DNA of 64,000 bases from Labrenzia sp. CE80 (GTDB taxonomy: Bacteria; Pseudomonadota; Alphaproteobacteria; Rhizobiales; Stappiaceae): NCBI RefSeq assembly GCF_009650605.1, contig NZ_WAJT01000003.1, positions 62,001 to 126,000 of the forward strand. Reading direction: 5' to 3'. Below are positions 24,826 through 34,417 of this stretch, one piece after another. The translations under genes were made by a program, and so were the position numbers. Positions within the stretch are counted from its first letter, which is position 1, and every line of letters begins with the position of its first letter. A model generated the notes under the pieces. That model was not told the origin of the DNA, made no database searches, and saw only the letters and a list, made by a program, of their open reading frames with translations.

Positions 24826-25973
24826 CGGTCGCTCTGCTGATCCTCGTCGCCTACTCCATTGCCATGTGGTTGGTGTTCTTCAAGTACAGGCTTTTGAAAT
24901 TCAGCGTCGGCTGGGGTGTCGTAACCTTTTGGGTCGGATTCCACGTACTCTTCCTGCTGGTGGTTTTCCTAAGGTTCTTCGCCCCTTACAGCATAGACGG
25001 CCATCTGGTTCGTCAGACCGTTCAAATCACTCCCAGACTACCTCATCCAACACGGCTTGAGGCCATTTTCGTTGAACAGAACGAGCCGGTCAAAAAGGGT
25101 CAGAAATTATATCAATTCGAGAAAACGCTTTACGAAGCGCAGTTGCTAGGGGCTCAAGCCAACCTTGCCCAAGCCACGCAGAATGCCAAGATCCTGCTAG
25201 AGGACGTTTCGATTGCTCAGGACGCATTGGATATGGCCAATGCAAATCAGGTTTACGCAAAAGAGCAGGTTGATCGATACAAAGCCCTCGTACCCAAGGG
25301 CGGAGCCAAACAAGAAACACTCGACAAATGGACCGCAGAATTCGCAACCGCGACGGCACAGGTCGCACAGGCCAACGCCAATTTGGTAAAAGCCCAACTG
25401 GCGGCCTCAGCGACAATAGATGGCACAAATGCACAGGTAGCCGCGGCACAGTCTCAAGTGGACGAAGCACAGTACTATCTGGATCAGACAACCATTTACG
25501 CGGCTGAAGATGGCGTCATCGTAAGTCAGCAGGCCCGCCCGGGCCTTGTCGTCGGTGGCTTTCGCATCGGTTCCATTGCAGCCCTGGTTGCAGACAAGGA
25601 TCCCTACTTCCTCGCGTCTTTCTATCAGGAGCATCTGAAATTCGTGGAACAGGGCCAACCCGTAGAAGTCGCATTCGACATCTACCCCGGACAGATTTTC
25701 ACAGGAAAGGTCAAGTCAATTTGGGATGGGACAGGACAGGGTCAGATCAAGCCAAGTGGTGACGTACCGCAGTTCCTTATACCCAAGCCACAAGGGCGCT
25801 TCGCTGTTCAAATCACCATTGATCCAAACGCAGCCCCCCCGCGGATGCCAGCAGGTGCTCATGGCGCCGCCGCGATTTATACCGGTGAGAATGGCAAATG
25901 GGTCAGTGTCCTGCGTCGCGTCAACATGCGTCTCTACACCTGGGTAAACTTCATCGTCCCCTTCGATTTGTAG
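24822..25973 (+). CDS. HlyD family periplasmic adaptor (YiaV/YibH-like)
   Basis: A 383-residue membrane-fusion protein. Two N-terminal membrane segments (about 2-22 and 27-50) precede a barrel-sandwich half (IFVEQNEPVKKGQKLYQFEK), a long helical hairpin (about 100-205, alanine/glutamine-rich), the second lipoyl half (YYLDQTTIYAAEDGVIVSQQARPG) and a beta-barrel domain. It overlaps the DUF3302 gene by four bases and is followed seven bases later by the outer-membrane factor. The two N-terminal helices match the YibH/EmrA-like subgroup. No inner-membrane pump gene accompanies it. Confidence 0.88.
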   Translation: MTVALLILVAYSIAMWLVFFKYRLLKFSVGWGVVTFWVGFHVLFLLVVFLRFFAPYSIDGHLVRQTVQITPRLPHPTRLEAIFVEQNEPVKKGQKLYQFEKTLYEAQLLGAQANLAQATQNAKILLEDVSIAQDALDMANANQVYAKEQVDRYKALVPKGGAKQETLDKWTAEFATATAQVAQANANLVKAQLAASATIDGTNAQVAAAQSQVDEAQYYLDQTTIYAAEDGVIVSQQARPGLVVGGFRIGSIAALVADKDPYFLASFYQEHLKFVEQGQPVEVAFDIYPGQIFTGKVKSIWDGTGQGQIKPSGDVPQFLIPKPQGRFAVQITIDPNAAPPRMPAGAHGAAAIYTGENGKWVSVLRRVNMRLYTWVNFIVPFDL

Positions 25974-25980
25974 GCATGTA

Positions 25981-27519
25981 ATGACGCACGAGTCTAAGAT
26001 TTTTGCACTATTCGTGTTGCTGCTACTTGGCGGATGCATGGTTGGGCCCGACTTCGAGCGCCCGGACGCTCCGCGACTGGATAGCTGGAGTTCCGGCGCA
26101 AATCTGCCAATCGATCACAAGACCGGTTTTACGACCCGCAGCGCGGAATCGGCTCCCTGGTGGCATGTTTTCAACGATGAGACGTTAAATGCGCTGATCG
26201 CAGACGCCTACCGGCAAAACATGAGCCTGCAGGCGGCCGGGGTACGAGTCTATCAGGCGCGCGCCGCCCTTGGCATCGCCAAAGGCGAGTTGTTCCCGCA
26301 GGATCAAAGCCTTTCGGCAGGGCAAGAAAGCATCCGCTTCAGCACGAGGGACCCGTTCATTCGCGACCTCGAACGCGCTGGCCTTGTGAATGACCAATTT
26401 ACCCGGGCGAGCGTCGGGTTTGATGCCGGTTGGGAAATCGACATATGGGGCAAGATTCGCCGCAACGTCCAATCTTCGAACGCTGAGCTCAACGCCGAGA
26501 TTGCCTCCTATGACGACGCCTTGGTGACTCTGACCGGAGACGTTGCAGCGACTTACACAGAGGTCAGAGAGCTACAGCTACTCATAACAATCGCCAGGCG
26601 GAATGCCGCCCTGCAACGCAAATCCTTGAACCTGACTCGTTTGCGGCTTGAGAACGGTGCTGCAACACGGCTCGACTTCGACGAAGCAACGGTCCTGCTC
26701 AACAACACGCTGGCCCTTATTCCCTCCTATGAGGCGGATTTGACACAGGCGCTCAATGCCTTGAGCCTCCTGCTGGGCGAGCCCCCGGGAGATATGAAAG
26801 AGCGCCTCGGAAAGCTATCCAGACTAACTCGAATCCCGGCGGAAGTCGCTATCGGCGTACCTGCAGACCTCTTGCGCAGACGTCCGGACATCCGCTATGC
26901 CGAATATGTTGCCGCAGCTCAATCGGCACAAATCGGTGTCGCTACGGCGGACCTTTATCCTGCTTTCACGATCACAGGCGCCATCGGTGTTAGCGCAGAC
27001 AACTTCGCGAATCTATTCGACAACGGGGCCGTCCGCGGTTTCATCAATCCTGGCTTCTCCTGGAACTTCCTCAACTATGGACGCATCCGTAACAATGTAC
27101 GCGTTCAAGATGCCAAATACGAAGAGGCCCTGCTGAACTATAAAGAGACCGTGCTGAGCGCCTATTCAGAAGTCGAAAACGCATTGGTCGGATTTCTAAG
27201 GTCCAAACAGGAAGCAGCTCTTCTTGCAAGAAGCGTTCGAGCCGGGCGCAGCGCTGTTGCCGAAGTTCTAGATCAGTACCAGGAAGGAACAGCGGAATAC
27301 GATAGGGTCATCAATGCCCAAAGAAGTCTATTGCGCGCAGAGCAAAGATTGATCGCCGCGCAAGCAAACACGTTAACCAGTCTTGTCGCTGTCTACAAAG
27401 CCATCGGAGGTGGTTGGGCACCCGAGAATGTCAAAGGGTTGATCTCTGAGGATGTACGAAGACGTATGTCCGAACGCACAAATTGGGGCACGTTGCTAGA
27501 GCCGCCCGGCGTCAAATGA
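25981..27519 (+). CDS. NodT family outer-membrane efflux lipoprotein
   Basis: A 512-residue TolC-like outer-membrane channel. The signal peptide ends in a lipobox, LLLLGGC with Cys19, and is followed by VGPDFERPDAP, the standard NodT/OprM opening. The two OEP repeats show helical regions such as AWWHVFNDETLNALIADAY-type segments, PADLLRRRPDIRYAEY in the middle and EVENALVGFLRSKQE near the end. It would complete an adaptor/channel pair with the HlyD gene seven bases upstream. Followed by a bidirectional terminator. Confidence 0.9.
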   Translation: MTHESKIFALFVLLLLGGCMVGPDFERPDAPRLDSWSSGANLPIDHKTGFTTRSAESAPWWHVFNDETLNALIADAYRQNMSLQAAGVRVYQARAALGIAKGELFPQDQSLSAGQESIRFSTRDPFIRDLERAGLVNDQFTRASVGFDAGWEIDIWGKIRRNVQSSNAELNAEIASYDDALVTLTGDVAATYTEVRELQLLITIARRNAALQRKSLNLTRLRLENGAATRLDFDEATVLLNNTLALIPSYEADLTQALNALSLLLGEPPGDMKERLGKLSRLTRIPAEVAIGVPADLLRRRPDIRYAEYVAAAQSAQIGVATADLYPAFTITGAIGVSADNFANLFDNGAVRGFINPGFSWNFLNYGRIRNNVRVQDAKYEEALLNYKETVLSAYSEVENALVGFLRSKQEAALLARSVRAGRSAVAEVLDQYQEGTAEYDRVINAQRSLLRAEQRLIAAQANTLTSLVAVYKAIGGGWAPENVKGLISEDVRRRMSERTNWGTLLEPPGVK

Positions 27520-27565
27520 GACTTGGACAGCGCCCGAGGCCAGACGACAGATCAGTATAAGTCAA

Positions 27566-27593
27566 AAAAGCCGGGCGATATGCCCGGCCTTTT
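27566..27593. terminator. Bidirectional terminator
   Basis: GCCGGGC (27570-27576) and GCCCGGC (27582-27588) with a 5-base loop, an A-run before and TTTT after, between the convergent OMF gene and the 27622 gene. Confidence 0.85.
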
Positions 27594-27621
27594 GTATGCA
27601 AAAACGAATTGCGCTCAGTCC

Positions 27622-28107
27622 TTATGCCCCGCGCCAGCGAACAATCCCGGCAGCGACGATGCCAAAAAGAACGTGGCCGACCAGAGACGCCCAAGCCAGC
27701 TGACCAAAGCCGAGGAAAGGCGGCAGGCCTGCAAAAATGTGAGCCATCACATAGAGCGCGAAGACCCAGAGGCCGATGCCGAAACCGATGCCAACAACCC
27801 ACCATGGCAGAAACGGGGTCAATGTGCGGGCAATCGGGCGAGCTACAAACAGATACCCAAGCGGATAGGCGACGATGCCCACGAAGGCATGAATGGCCTC
27901 GGCGAGAAACCAGTTCTGAAAACCAAAGACCGATTGAACAAGGGCTGCTGGCTGAAGCGGTCCGCCAACCCAAAAAGGCGTCAGGATGCGCGCCCAGAAT
28001 TCCCAGGTCACGTCGGCAGCAAACCCCGCCAACACGGCCGTCAAAAGCGTCGCAAGGGTCAGTGGCGGAAAGAGGGAACTGGACGGGCTTGTGGTCGATA
28101 TGTTCAT
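27622..28107 (-). CDS. Four-helix membrane protein of unknown function
   Basis: A 161-residue protein with four predicted membrane helices. Conserved-looking polar or aromatic spots in the membrane include FAADVTWEFWARIL, LAEAIHAFVGIVAYPLGYL and LYVMAHIFAGLPPFLGFGQLAWASLVGH. The arrangement loosely recalls DUF1440/YagU-type inner-membrane proteins, but I cannot confirm that. I start at ATG 28107, preceded by AAAGGAA; the frame is open further upstream without a better start. No functional assignment. Confidence 0.65.
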   Translation of the reverse strand: MNISTTSPSSSLFPPLTLATLLTAVLAGFAADVTWEFWARILTPFWVGGPLQPAALVQSVFGFQNWFLAEAIHAFVGIVAYPLGYLFVARPIARTLTPFLPWWVVGIGFGIGLWVFALYVMAHIFAGLPPFLGFGQLAWASLVGHVLFGIVAAGIVRWRGA

Positions 28108-28266
28108 GAAACGGGTTCCTTTGGTTCTGTTCGGCAGAACAACAGGGAGAAAATCCTCCGGCACAAACCGATATGGGTTTGAAACCTGCTCCGCGCATAT
28201 CACATGAGCGTAACCCGCAAATGCTTCTGGATCACGCAAATGCGATCAGTCGGTGTTCTCAAGTCG

Positions 28267-28710
28267 TCAGTGAGAAAGGAAAACTCCTAACTTTCTCGCA
28301 AACAGTCCGTATGCAAGGCCACCAGCCGCGCCTCCGGCATAGACAAAAAAGTTCTCAAACAACAAATTGGTCATGAACTCACGTCCCGCCCCAAACATGC
28401 CGCATAGAACAACCGCGAAGAAGGCGGTGGCAACTCCCGCCAGGAGGAAATAGGCCAGTCGGTCAAATCCAGTGCACGCGCCAATCAAGAGCGTCAAAGT
28501 AAATCCAGGCCAAGCGGTTGCCCCGGTAAGGGGTAAGCCCACAGCCAAAATGGTGGGATAGTCAAAGAAATCTGGAGGAGCTGAGCCGGTCGACGATACC
28601 AATGCTTCCTGGACTATCATAGTCACAGCACAGACGTTCGTAGACACGAACACGGCAACGACATAGCCGATGGCAGCCAACGTAATATTCGAAGTCAAAC
28701 CCCTTCGCAT
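28267..28710 (-). CDS. Hypothetical four-helix membrane protein
   Basis: A 147-residue membrane protein with about four helices and a short proline-rich periplasmic or cytoplasmic loop (SSTGSAPPDFFDYPT). I do not recognise the family. Start is ATG 28710, just outside the rlmN stop (28724); a TTG at 28737 would overlap rlmN. It follows rlmN on the same strand and may be read from the same transcript. Its composition is less GC-rich than the flanking rlmN. Confidence 0.55.
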   Translation of the reverse strand: MRRGLTSNITLAAIGYVVAVFVSTNVCAVTMIVQEALVSSTGSAPPDFFDYPTILAVGLPLTGATAWPGFTLTLLIGACTGFDRLAYFLLAGVATAFFAVVLCGMFGAGREFMTNLLFENFFVYAGGAAGGLAYGLFARKLGVFLSH

Positions 28711-28723
28711 ATCGGTTCGCAAG

Positions 28724-29947
28724 CTATCCGGCTGCAAGTGCTTCGCGATCTTTCTTGCGCATGCGCTCGGAAGCGGATTTCAGCTGGCCGCAGGCGGCGA
28801 AGATATCGCGACCGCGTGGTGTCCTGATCGGCGAGGCATAGCCTGCCCGATTGACGATGTCAGCAAACTCCTCGATCCGCTCCCAATCGGAACAACCATA
28901 TTGCGAACCCGGCCAGGGGTTGAACGGGATCAAATTGATCTTGGCCGGAATGCCCTTCAGCAGACGCACCAGTTCCAGCGCGTCCTGATTGCTGTCGTTG
29001 ATGTCCTTGAGCATCACATATTCAAAGGTGATGCGCTTGGCGTTCGACAGCCCCGGGTAGTTCCGGCAGGCATCCAGAAGCGCCTCGATGTTCCACTTCT
29101 TGTTGATCGGCACCAGAATGTCGCGATCTTCATCGCGCACGGCATGCAGTGAAATCGCCAGCATGCAGCCGATCTCGTCGCCAGTGCGGAAGATTTCTGG
29201 CACCACGCCTGAGGTCGACAGGGTAATGCGGCGCTTGGACAGCGACAGACCGTCACCATCGGAGGCGATCAGAAGCGCCTTCTTGACGTTCTCGAAGTTA
29301 TAGAGCGGCTCGCCCATGCCCATCATGACGATGTTGGACACCAGCCGGCCCTCGGAGGGAACAGCTGCGCCCTGAGGCGTGGTCGCATCTGGGAAATCGC
29401 CCAGACGATCGCGTGCCATCAGAATCTGGGACAGGATCTCTTCCGATGTCAGGTTACGAACCAGCTTTTGCGTGCCCGTATGGCAGAAGGTGCAGGTCAG
29501 CGTGCAACCAACCTGCGAGGAAATGCAGAGCGTGCCGCGGCCTTCTTCGGGAATATAGACGGTTTCGACCTCAACCGGACGACCGGCGCCGCGCGGCGGA
29601 AACCGGAACAGCCACTTGCGCGTGCCGTCGACCGAGATCTGCTCATCGACCATTTCGGGCCGCGCAATGGAGAAGGTCTCCGCCAGCTTCGCCCGCAGGT
29701 CCTTGGCGATGTTGGTCATCAGGGAGAAGTCCGACACGCCGCGCACATAGAGCCAGTGCCACAGCTGGGACGCGCGCATCCGGCGCTGCTTTTCCGCAAT
29801 GCCGATGCTTGCCATGGCCTCGGCGAGCTCTTCACGATTCAAGCCGACAAGCGTCGGCTTGTCCTCGCCCATGACCTCCACAGGCCTCAAAGGCGTAATC
29901 GTCTGCGCATTCGGATTGTCCCGCGCAATGTCGAGCGTCGTTGCCAT
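28724..29947 (-). CDS. rlmN: Dual-specificity 23S rRNA/tRNA (adenine-C2) methyltransferase RlmN
   Basis: A 407-residue radical-SAM enzyme methylating C2 of A2503 in 23S rRNA and A37 of some tRNAs. The iron-sulfur motif is visible in [17 protein letters not shown] (C-x3-C-x2-C). Other family segments are [24 protein letters not shown] and the C-terminal [13 protein letters not shown] holding the mechanistic cysteine. An N-terminal HhH-like domain with [10 protein letters not shown] is present. Length is typical for alphaproteobacteria. Confidence 0.96.
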   Translation of the reverse strand: MATTLDIARDNPNAQTITPLRPVEVMGEDKPTLVGLNREELAEAMASIGIAEKQRRMRASQLWHWLYVRGVSDFSLMTNIAKDLRAKLAETFSIARPEMVDEQISVDGTRKWLFRFPPRGAGRPVEVETVYIPEEGRGTLCISSQVGCTLTCTFCHTGTQKLVRNLTSEEILSQILMARDRLGDFPDATTPQGAAVPSEGRLVSNIVMMGMGEPLYNFENVKKALLIASDGDGLSLSKRRITLSTSGVVPEIFRTGDEIGCMLAISLHAVRDEDRDILVPINKKWNIEALLDACRNYPGLSNAKRITFEYVMLKDINDSNQDALELVRLLKGIPAKINLIPFNPWPGSQYGCSDWERIEEFADIVNRAGYASPIRTPRGRDIFAACGQLKSASERMRKKDREALAAG

Positions 29948-30179
29948 GGTCTGGTCCGTTGTATTTCCATCCGTGGGCTCGGTGCCGCTGCGGACTGTCG
30001 CGTCTCTTGGCCAGAAATGGCCGCGCGCACGATCCGTATCGGATCAACCTCTCGGCAATTGGCCTTGTCTGGAAAGTCCGGCTCGGGCCGGCGCTTTGAT
30101 CAAGTGGTGTCAAAACCATACAAACGGCGAAAAATCAAGTTTCACGCGCGTATGTGCGCCTTGCACAAATGCAAAAAGA

Positions 30180-30235
30180 CCGGCGAAACGCCGGCCCTTT
30201 CAAACGCAATACCCTCAGTGTCTCTCAAGAGACAC
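30180..30235 (-). terminator. Two hairpins after the IalB-like gene
   Basis: Nearest the stop, GTGTCTC/GAGACAC (30218-30224 with 30229-30235) forms a 7-bp hairpin. Further on, CCGGCG/CGCCGG (30180-30185 with 30189-30194) is followed on the minus strand by TCTTTTTGC, a good intrinsic terminator. Confidence 0.8.
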
Positions 30236-30245
30236 GGGTCTGGGC

Positions 30246-30755
30246 TTAGCGACAGGCGCTGCCCGCCGTGTCGATCGCAGCAGTTACACCCGACAGAGAG
30301 AACTTGTAGGACGTCTTGGTCCCGCGGCTGGATTCGCCGCTGATCGACATCTGCCGACCTGCCTTCATCGCTGCAATCAGCTGCGCCTCCGTCGCCGCGT
30401 TCTCGACCCATGCACCATCGTTCTTGGTGAACAGGTTAAAAATCTTGCCGTCGACATCGACCGTGACCGTGGAGCCATCCTTCAGCGGATAGCCGACCAA
30501 CAGGCTCGGCTCAGCGCTGACGCCTTCGCTCGGCCGCGAGGACACGAAGAAGAAAACATCTCCGTGGTTCCGGTCGCCAGGCAACATCTGCGTTGGCTTG
30601 GTCAACGCATAACAGACCTTTCCGCTGCCGCTCGCATGGGAATAGGCTGCCCAGTCCTTGTGCTGCTTCAGCAACGTTGGAGTCTGTGCGAAAGCCGCTG
30701 CACTCGAAAGAACAAGGCCGAGAAAGGCCATAACCAGCGTTTTTGCTTGCATCAT
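30246..30755 (-). CDS. Invasion-associated locus B (IalB) family protein
   Basis: A 169-residue exported protein. A signal peptide of about 23 residues ends AAAFAQ. The mature part has the IalB fold: KDWAAYSHASGSGKVCYALTKP near the start, then DVFFFVSSRPSEGVSAEPSLLVGYPLKDGSTV and a C-terminal cysteine (GSACR) to pair with the first. IalB was named for Bartonella erythrocyte invasion, but the family is widespread in free-living alphaproteobacteria and its general role is unclear. Divergent from the ECF sigma gene. Confidence 0.88.
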   Translation of the reverse strand: MMQAKTLVMAFLGLVLSSAAAFAQTPTLLKQHKDWAAYSHASGSGKVCYALTKPTQMLPGDRNHGDVFFFVSSRPSEGVSAEPSLLVGYPLKDGSTVTVDVDGKIFNLFTKNDGAWVENAATEAQLIAAMKAGRQMSISGESSRGTKTSYKFSLSGVTAAIDTAGSACR

Positions 30756-31013
30756 CTTCACACCGTCTATGCTTGTGAATGTCCGTCGCATTCTAATCAA
30801 ATGCCAAGTGACATATAAACCTTGCTTTAATGATAACTTAAAGCTGGTTACGAAAGGGTTTAGGCTCAAGAAATGAGCTTTTTTGCTCCATATTTTTAAG
30901 GCCCCTTTCCTCGGCCGCACGCTGGCGGGATAAATCAGGCAAGAGTGTGGCGCAGGCACTTCCGAAATCCGCCGAACCTGATAAGAAGGTTGGAAACAAG
31001 GAGTTCCTGTTCG

Positions 31014-31580
31014 GTGGAGCAGCTCAAGTACTATTCGGACCTGATCGTCAAGGTAGCGAATGAAAAGGACAAGACTGCATTTGCAGAATTGTTCGATCAT
31101 TTCGCACCGAGGCTGAAAGGGTATCTGATGCAGCAGGGCGCCGACGGCGGGGCAGCTGAGGAAATTGCCCAGGAAGTGATGGTCACCCTGTGGCGAAAGG
31201 CCGATCTCTTCGATCCGGCCAAATCCTCTGCCAGCACTTGGCTCTATCGCATTGCCCGCAACCGGCGCATTGACCGGCTGCGCCGTAAAAAAACTGCCGA
31301 ACTCAACCCGGAAGAACCTTCGCTCCAGCCGGCAAGCGTACCGGATGTCGCTGTCGAAATGGACGCACGCCTGCGAGATCAAAGGGTACGGATCGCCCTC
31401 GCCGCCCTGCCCGATGAACAAGCCGAGGTGATCAAGCTGGCATTTTTCACCGGCCTCTCCCACAGTGAGATATCAGACGAGACCGGCTTGCCGCTCGGGA
31501 CTGTCAAATCCCGCATCCGCCTGGCCTTCGCGCGCCTTCGCCAAGCCATCGAGGCAGATGACGCAGTCGACGTGGACTAG
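31014..31580 (+). CDS. ECF-type RNA polymerase sigma factor
   Basis: A 188-residue group 4 sigma factor with region 2 (FAELFDHFAPRLKGYLM ... ASTWLYRIARNRRIDRLRRKK) and region 4 (LPDEQAEVIKLAFFTGLSHSEISDETGLPLGTVKSRIRLA). The sequence resembles the RpoE/ChrR (ECF11-like) group, which answers singlet oxygen. I choose GTG 31014 with AAGGAG upstream; the frame is open to 30945. In that group a ChrR anti-sigma normally follows directly; here the next gene is on the opposite strand, so no anti-sigma partner is adjacent. Confidence 0.88.
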   Translation: MEQLKYYSDLIVKVANEKDKTAFAELFDHFAPRLKGYLMQQGADGGAAEEIAQEVMVTLWRKADLFDPAKSSASTWLYRIARNRRIDRLRRKKTAELNPEEPSLQPASVPDVAVEMDARLRDQRVRIALAALPDEQAEVIKLAFFTGLSHSEISDETGLPLGTVKSRIRLAFARLRQAIEADDAVDVD

Positions 31581-31592
31581 CGTTCGCGAGTT

Positions 31593-32144
31593 CTATTTGC
31601 CTTGACCAGGCACCAAACGCCCAGTCCGGCTGATTGGTCCACCCGAGACATGTTTGGGGACCTCAACGCTCGGGCCGCCGGCCGTCAGCGAGCGATCCGC
31701 ATAACGGCCAAGCGCACGATGGCGGTCATAAAGAACGATGGCGCCGGCCATGGCAACGTTGATGCAGAACTTGGTCGGAATCTTCACTACATGATCGCTG
31801 CGCTCAAGCATTGCAGGCGACAGAGATCCGCGCTCCGGACCGAGCACATAGGCTGCCTGCAGGGGGTGTCCGAAACTCGGCAGGTCCACCGCATCATCAG
31901 TCAACTCGACCCCGACGACCTGACACCCACGCGGCAGATCCATCGTCTCGACACTGTCCCAGGAAAACAGCGGCAGATGTCCCGGGCTCTTTGAGGTGTC
32001 TGAAGGCGGTGCCTTTCGCAGATTCTTCTCCGCATCAACGGTGAAGAAGAAGTTGGCGCCAAAGGCATGGGCAGAGCGCATCAGGTTTCCAAGGTTCATC
32101 CGCTTGGACAGTCCCTCGGCGCCGACAGCAAAATAACCGCGCAT
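31593..32144 (-). CDS. SpoU/TrmH family RNA methyltransferase
   Basis: A 183-residue SPOUT-class methyltransferase, which uses a knotted fold to methylate 2'-O of RNA ribose. Motif 1 is NLGNLMRSAHAFGA, motif 2 AAYVLGPERGSLS, and motif 3 IPTKFCINVAMAGAIVLYDR. It lacks the N-terminal substrate-binding domain of RlmB, so it is a minimal SpoU protein like TrmL or TrmH-type enzymes. Target RNA unknown. It converges on the ECF gene with only 12 bases between stops. Confidence 0.88.
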   Translation of the reverse strand: MRGYFAVGAEGLSKRMNLGNLMRSAHAFGANFFFTVDAEKNLRKAPPSDTSKSPGHLPLFSWDSVETMDLPRGCQVVGVELTDDAVDLPSFGHPLQAAYVLGPERGSLSPAMLERSDHVVKIPTKFCINVAMAGAIVLYDRHRALGRYADRSLTAGGPSVEVPKHVSGGPISRTGRLVPGQGK

Positions 32145-32325
32145 TTTTCTTGTCCTTTTTCAACTGACCAGTCCAGGCCAAACGTTTGGCGTTTCTAACC
32201 GCCATGGACGCACAACTTCAAGCTCAGGACCGGTTGCAATTTCGCCTCATAACCCATTTCCCCTTTCGTAAACCCGTGTTACCAAAGCCTCCCAATTAAA
32301 GCATACATTATTCGGGAGACCCTCT

Positions 32326-33300
32326 TTGAAAGCCTGCCTCTGCAAAGTTCCCGGAAAACCATCCGACCTCGTGATCGAAGTTCTGCCAGACCCCAAGCCC
32401 GCGGAAGGCGAAGTGCTTGTCCGAGTCAAGGCATGTGCCCTGAACTTCTTCGACATGTTGATCATTCAGGGAAAATATCAGTACAAGCCGGAGATGCCGT
32501 TCTCTCCAGGCGCCGAGTTTGCGGGTGTCGTCGAGGCGATTGGCGAAGGGGTGAGCGAATTTGCGCCTGGCGACCGCGTCATGGGCTACATTCGTTGGGG
32601 CGCAGCCCGCGAGCTGGTAATCGCGACCGAAGACGATCTGGTCAGACTGCCGGACGGCATTTCCTTTGAGGACGCAGCCGGGCTAACCGTCACCTATGGC
32701 ACCACCCTTCATGCGTTCCGGGACCGGGCAAAACTGACCAGCGGCGAGACAGTCGCCGTTCTGGGAGCGTCGGGAGGTGTCGGCCAGGCGGCCGTCGAAA
32801 TCGCTCTTCTGATGGGCGCTCGGGTCATCGCCTGCGCCTCGTCGGAAGAAAAACTCGAGTTTGCCAGACGCCTTGGCGCGCAAGAGACCCTCGACTACTC
32901 AGAGCTCCCCTTGAAAGAAACCCTCAAGGCCATGACCAATGGCGAGGGGGTCAATGTTGTCTATGATCCGGTCGGCGGAGACCTCTCCGAGCAAGCGCTT
33001 CGCGCCACGGCTTGGGAAGGCCGTTATCTCGTGGTTGGTTTTGCTGCCGGTGACATTCCGAAGATCCCGCTCAACATTGTCATGCTCAAGGGCTGCGACG
33101 TTCAGGGCGTCTTCTGGGGCGAAGCTGTTATCCGCGATCCGGAAGGCCACCGCGAAAACATGATGCAGCTTCTCGATTGGGTCGCGGACGGCACCTTGAA
33201 GCCGCATGTTCACGCGGTCTATCCGCTTGAGGAGATCGCCACTGCCCTCACCGAAATCGCTGAACGCAAGGTTCAGGGCAAGGTCATCCTGACGCCTTAG
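32326..33300 (+). CDS. NADPH:quinone oxidoreductase family protein (MDR superfamily)
   Basis: A 324-residue zinc-free medium-chain dehydrogenase. GroES-like N domain includes PFSPGAEFAGVVEAIGEGV; the nucleotide motif reads VAVLGASGGVGQAAVEIA (about 144-162); DPVGGDLSEQALRA follows. Zinc ligands are absent, as in QOR-type enzymes, which reduce quinones or enones with NADPH. The start is TTG 32326 after GGGAGA. Stand-alone gene, convergent with xthA. Confidence 0.88.
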   Translation: MKACLCKVPGKPSDLVIEVLPDPKPAEGEVLVRVKACALNFFDMLIIQGKYQYKPEMPFSPGAEFAGVVEAIGEGVSEFAPGDRVMGYIRWGAARELVIATEDDLVRLPDGISFEDAAGLTVTYGTTLHAFRDRAKLTSGETVAVLGASGGVGQAAVEIALLMGARVIACASSEEKLEFARRLGAQETLDYSELPLKETLKAMTNGEGVNVVYDPVGGDLSEQALRATAWEGRYLVVGFAAGDIPKIPLNIVMLKGCDVQGVFWGEAVIRDPEGHRENMMQLLDWVADGTLKPHVHAVYPLEEIATALTEIAERKVQGKVILTP

Positions 33301-33322
33301 CACGCGCGTTTCAGCCCGATGA

Positions 33323-34132
33323 TCAAATGGCAAACTCTGCGATCACCGGTGCATGATCGGAGGGTTTTTCCCAGCCGCGTGCATCCCGTAGGACGCGCGT
33401 GCTCTTGATGTTGTCATCCAAGCTTCTCGACACCCAGACATGGTCTAGTCGACGGCCCTTGTCAGCGGCAGACCAGTCCTTGGCGCGATAGCTCCACCAA
33501 GTGTAAATCTTCTCTTCCATCGGTGTGAAACGGCGCATCGCATCGATCCAGCCGCCGCTTTCGCGCACATCTTCAAAGAGATCGACTTCGACCGGCGTGT
33601 GGCTCACCACCTTAAGCAACTTCTTGTGCGACCAGACATCGTGCTCATAGGGAGCGACATTCAGATCACCAACGAGAACCGCAGGCTTTGCCGTCTCGGC
33701 ACCCTGCAGCCAGCCCTTCATCTCAGCAAAGAAGTCCAGCTTGTGCCCGAACTTCGGATTGATCTCACGGTTGGGCTCATCACCGCCCGCAGGCACATAA
33801 AAATTATGCACCCGCATCGCGCCGCCGTTGAAGGGCACGTCGACCGCCACGTGGCGGCTGTCGCCCATCTGGCAGAATTCCCGCTTCTCGACATTGGCAA
33901 GAGGCAGGCGGGAGATAGTGGCGACCCCGTGGTAGCCCTTCTGGCCGTTGATCTCGATGTGCTCGTAGCCAGCCTTGCGCAGCGGCGCGAAGGGAAAATT
34001 GGCATCTGGACATTTGGTTTCCTGAAGGCACAGCACGTCCGGCTGCACTTCTTCGAGGAATTTCTCGACGATCGGCATGCGCAGCCGCACGGAGTTTATG
34101 TTCCAGGTGGCAATTGTCAGACGATCGGTCAT
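33323..34132 (-). CDS. xthA: Exodeoxyribonuclease III
   Basis: A 269-residue AP endonuclease/3'-5' exonuclease of base-excision repair. It shows the EEP-family motifs TWNINSVRLR near the start, LCLQETKCP (metal glutamate), VGDLNVAPYEHDVW (catalytic Asp/Asn), RLDHVWVSRSL and SDHAPVIAEF (catalytic His) at the end. Full length. ATG 34132 is close to its 5' boundary, with GGTTCC upstream but no strong ribosome site. Confidence 0.95.
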   Translation of the reverse strand: MTDRLTIATWNINSVRLRMPIVEKFLEEVQPDVLCLQETKCPDANFPFAPLRKAGYEHIEINGQKGYHGVATISRLPLANVEKREFCQMGDSRHVAVDVPFNGGAMRVHNFYVPAGGDEPNREINPKFGHKLDFFAEMKGWLQGAETAKPAVLVGDLNVAPYEHDVWSHKKLLKVVSHTPVEVDLFEDVRESGGWIDAMRRFTPMEEKIYTWWSYRAKDWSAADKGRRLDHVWVSRSLDDNIKSTRVLRDARGWEKPSDHAPVIAEFAI

Positions 34133-34417
34133 CGGAACCCTTGAAGAATCGGCACGGGAAGATGACCTGTCTTAAGGTCTTTGCGGGCCGGCCGCCAGAC
34201 CAAATTTCATGCGCCAGACTCCCCTTGGAGACCCTTGACCTGCCATCGCCTCTTTGTGCCGGTAAAGATTGCATACGTGAAAAGGCGGGAAATTTACGCC
34301 AGTTATCCCTACGTCATGCACATGAGCTCACAATTTTGTTTTCTCCATGTTTCGTTAGGAATAATGCACCATTTTGAGCCCAATTGTTCTCACACCATTA
34401 ACCAGGCGAGACCTCTC

